The notes under the pieces were generated by a model, which made no database searches, was not told the DNA's origin, and saw only the letters and a program-made list of their open reading frames with translations. A stretch of 64,000 nt of DNA from SP5GCR1 sp965199685 (GTDB lineage Bacteria; Pseudomonadota; Gammaproteobacteria; Poriferisulfidales; Oxydemutatoraceae). The stretch is taken from positions 1,798,001 to 1,862,000 of the forward strand of contig OZ241323.1 in assembly GCA_965199685.1 (NCBI GenBank). Reading direction: 5' to 3'. Below are positions 62,284 through 64,000 of this stretch, piece by piece (position 1 is the first letter of the stretch; every line of letters starts with the position of its first letter). Both the position numbers and the translations under genes were made by a program.

Positions 62284-62420
62284 GTGAGGCTACACCAGTC
62301 AATTCCCCTCCTGTGGAGGGGAATGGTCCGCCCCTATGGTGGTTATCGTTAATTTGGTGGCGCAAGCGGTTTTGCACAACGTTACGCCGTTTGTTGCCGC
62401 TGCAACAAACGGCGGTTCTA
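62284..62420 (+). repeat. Dispersed repeat, copy R8 (degenerate, hairpin end at the hemL stop)
   Basis: CAATTCCCCTCCTGTGGAGG core, GCACAACGTTACGCCGTTTG, loop, CAAACGGCGGTTCTA. The left terminal repeat is degenerate. The terminal CTA is the hemL stop codon on the minus strand, exactly as CTA is for glmS in R1. Confidence 0.75.
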
Positions 62421-63707
62421 TCTGTGGAATGCTTGCGTGGCAGCCTCTAAGGTCTGTTCTAAGACCTCAGTGTCGTGTGCTATTGAAACGAAGCACGCTT
62501 CGTATGGCGATGGTGGTAAATAAACCCCAGCATCAAGCATGGCATGGAAAAAATACTTAAACGATTCTCCGTTATCGCCCGTTGCACAATGACGCACTTG
62601 GCTTAAATTTTCTACTCTCCGCTCTGCCCCCAAGAAAAAGCCGAACATAGCTCCCATAGAGTTGCTATAAAAATCCAACCCTACTTCGGTAGCACAATCC
62701 GACAAACCTTGACTCAACGCTTGTGTGGTTTGTTCTACATGCTCAAAAAGACCATCGCTACAAAGCAACTCCAGAGTCTTTAAGCCGGCAGCAACAGCCA
62801 CCGGATTACCCGATAAGGTGCCAGCTTGATAAACTGAACCCAGCGGGGCAATATGTTCCATAATTTCTCCGGCACCTCCGAAAGCTCCTACCGGCATTCC
62901 ACCACCGATGATTTTTCCTAACACGGTCAAATCGGGCTTGATTTGATAAACAGCCTGCGCACTTCCGATTGAAACCCTGAAGCCACTCATGACCTCGTCA
63001 AAAATGAGTAATGTACCGTATTGATCACAACATTGACGCAAGGTTTTTAGAAACTCAGGATCGCCCGGCACGAAGTTCATGTTGCCGGCAACAGGCTCAA
63101 CGATAACCGCGGCAATTTGTTCTCCTATCTGTTCAAACACTGATTGAACCTGCTCAACATCGTTATAATTTATTGTCGTGGTCAGCGATGCGAATCCTAC
63201 AGGCACTCCAGACGAGTTCGGAACACCCAAGGTTAAAGATCCCGAACCGGCACCGACCAGCATCGCATCGCTATGTCCGTGATAACAGCCGTCAAACTTG
63301 ACGATTTGATCACGCCCGGTATAACCACGCGCTAAGCGTATGGCACTCATAACCGCTTCGCTGCCCGAATTAACCAAGCGTAGCAAGTCTATAGAAGGAA
63401 TATGCGCTTTGATTTTTTCCGCTAGTCGGGTTTCAATTTCGGTTGAGGCACCAAAGCCTAATCCGTTTGATGCTGTCTGTGTCACCGCTGCAAGCACTTC
63501 GGGATGAGCGTGCCCCATAATCATAGCCCCCCATGAACCCACATAATCTATATAACGATTACCGTCCTCGTCGTAGAGCATCGCACCCTTAGCTTTTTTG
63601 ATAAAGGGTGGTGTGCCGCCGACCGCTTTGAATGCCCTAACCGGAGAATTGACTCCCCCAGGAATAGACAAGCATGCGCGTTGATATAATTCTTTGGAAT
63701 GTTTCAT
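62418..63707 (-). CDS. hemL: Glutamate-1-semialdehyde 2,1-aminomutase
   Basis: PLP enzyme making 5-aminolevulinate in the C5 haem pathway. 429 residues, standard length. GGVNSPVRAFKAVGG, NSGSEAVMSAIRLARG, LIFDEVMSGFRV, the PLP lysine in GKIIGGGMPVGAFGG and YQAGTLSGNPVA. Stop codon TAG lies in the end of repeat R8. Confidence 0.97.
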   Translation of the reverse strand: MKHSKELYQRACLSIPGGVNSPVRAFKAVGGTPPFIKKAKGAMLYDEDGNRYIDYVGSWGAMIMGHAHPEVLAAVTQTASNGLGFGASTEIETRLAEKIKAHIPSIDLLRLVNSGSEAVMSAIRLARGYTGRDQIVKFDGCYHGHSDAMLVGAGSGSLTLGVPNSSGVPVGFASLTTTINYNDVEQVQSVFEQIGEQIAAVIVEPVAGNMNFVPGDPEFLKTLRQCCDQYGTLLIFDEVMSGFRVSIGSAQAVYQIKPDLTVLGKIIGGGMPVGAFGGAGEIMEHIAPLGSVYQAGTLSGNPVAVAAGLKTLELLCSDGLFEHVEQTTQALSQGLSDCATEVGLDFYSNSMGAMFGFFLGAERRVENLSQVRHCATGDNGESFKYFFHAMLDAGVYLPPSPYEACFVSIAHDTEVLEQTLEAATQAFHR

Positions 63708-63742
63708 TGAGTCATTAATTTGGGGATAATCGTTATTTACTG

Positions 63743-63761
63743 ATAGATTATTGTAATCTAT
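63743..63761. promoter_or_regulatory. Inverted repeat in the hemL / DUF2182 divergent promoter region
   Basis: Perfect 8-bp arms ATAGATTA-TTG-TAATCTAT between two divergent genes, placed where an operator would be. No regulator family recognised. Confidence 0.35.
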
Positions 63762-63809
63762 AATTTACGATACCGACCCTGCCCCATGACTTAAACAGAT
63801 TAAACGACA

Positions 63810-64000
63810 GTGAACCTTCAAACACATAGCACTTTGCCACCGCTCAGCCACAAAGATAAAAGTATAGTCTATGTGGGTGTCATTGCGGTGATGCTCGTAT
63901 CGTGGCTTTATCTACTAAACATGGCAGAGCAACACAGCCGAATGGATATGACCATGATGAGCATGCCACAAAGCGGTTCTGGATCTGGATTGACTCTAGA
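63810..64000 (+). CDS. DUF2182 metal-binding membrane protein (partial, 3' end outside window)
   Basis: Starts at GTG 63810 (a stop lies nine bases upstream in frame) and runs off the window. First 63 residues: short polar leader, one membrane helix (VYVGVIAVMLVSWLYLLNMA), then the Met/His-rich stretch HSRMDMTMMSMP typical of DUF2182 proteins thought to bind metal (copper) near the membrane. Function not established. Confidence 0.7.
   Translation, partial: MNLQTHSTLPPLSHKDKSIVYVGVIAVMLVSWLYLLNMAEQHSRMDMTMMSMPQSGSGSGLTL

Overview
The window reads as the chromosome of a gammaproteobacterium. The evidence is the close fit of housekeeping genes to gammaproteobacterial forms and neighbourhoods: E. 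coli-type Fpr ending in Tyr-Trp, class I GshA, AmpD, the dut/coaBC pair, Coq7, UbiA, the mrp-dcd pair and HemL. The genome looks plastic and is possibly host- or surface-associated. It carries three or more insertion sequences, several IS-broken genes, tandemly expanded gene families and a dispersed family of short inverted-repeat elements. Species cannot be fixed from the sequence alone.

Layout. 1-8.3 kb: a tandem array of large secreted sulfatases with C-terminal LamG-like domains. It holds one 5'-cut copy, one copy split by an ISAzo13-like element, one intact copy and the first bases of a fourth. 8.5-30.2 kb: mostly core metabolism (glmS, glmU, fpr, FAH-family hydrolase, gshA, ampD, macrodomain protein, argB, phosphomannomutase, dut, coaBC, asmA, moaC, moaD, degQ/mucD, hsp20, short asparaginase, glcF, coq7). 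It is interrupted at 13.8-16.0 kb by a tandem pair of fucosyltransferase-like genes. 30.2-40.6 kb: an array of six related glycosyltransferase-like genes (here called gtX1-6; gtX4 is split by an IS1595-type element). Broken copies of dcd and mrp lie between most members, and intact dcd and mrp stand at the promoter-proximal end. 40.6-47.1 kb: a mobile-element-rich zone with a split sulfotransferase gene, an IS1380-type transposase, a dead IS481-like transposase, and two tandem Sulfotransfer_2-type genes. 47.2-64 kb: core genes again (folA, thyA, lgt, yyaL-like, plsC-like, tRNA-Pro, radC, greA, comF, ubiA, an O-antigen ligase/polymerase-like protein, tRNA-Leu, an unrecognised effector-like protein, rubredoxin, pfkB kinase, glutamate-synthase-like protein, hemL, and the start of a DUF2182 membrane protein).

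How the genes fit together (inference): sulfatases, sulfotransferases, two families of fucosyltransferase-like enzymes, GlmS/GlmU, phosphomannomutase and a Wzy-type ligase together suggest a variable, sulfated and perhaps fucosylated surface glycan, with enzymes to desulfate similar material outside the cell. The three accessory families are all amplified in tandem and show mosaic identity patterns and IS damage, as expected for loci evolving by duplication and gene conversion.

The most unusual structural features are two. First, a modular short repeat family with ends like GGGCTGTTGAAAAAGT occurs in at least seven places; one copy has an empty-site allele in a paralogous spacer, and copies supply the stop codons of glmS, hemL and gtX3. 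Second, the dcd/mrp 'scars' between gtX genes show that the duplicated unit was the whole mrp-dcd-gtX operon, with the non-gtX part later deleted, twice leaving an identical small Mrp/Dcd chimeric reading frame.
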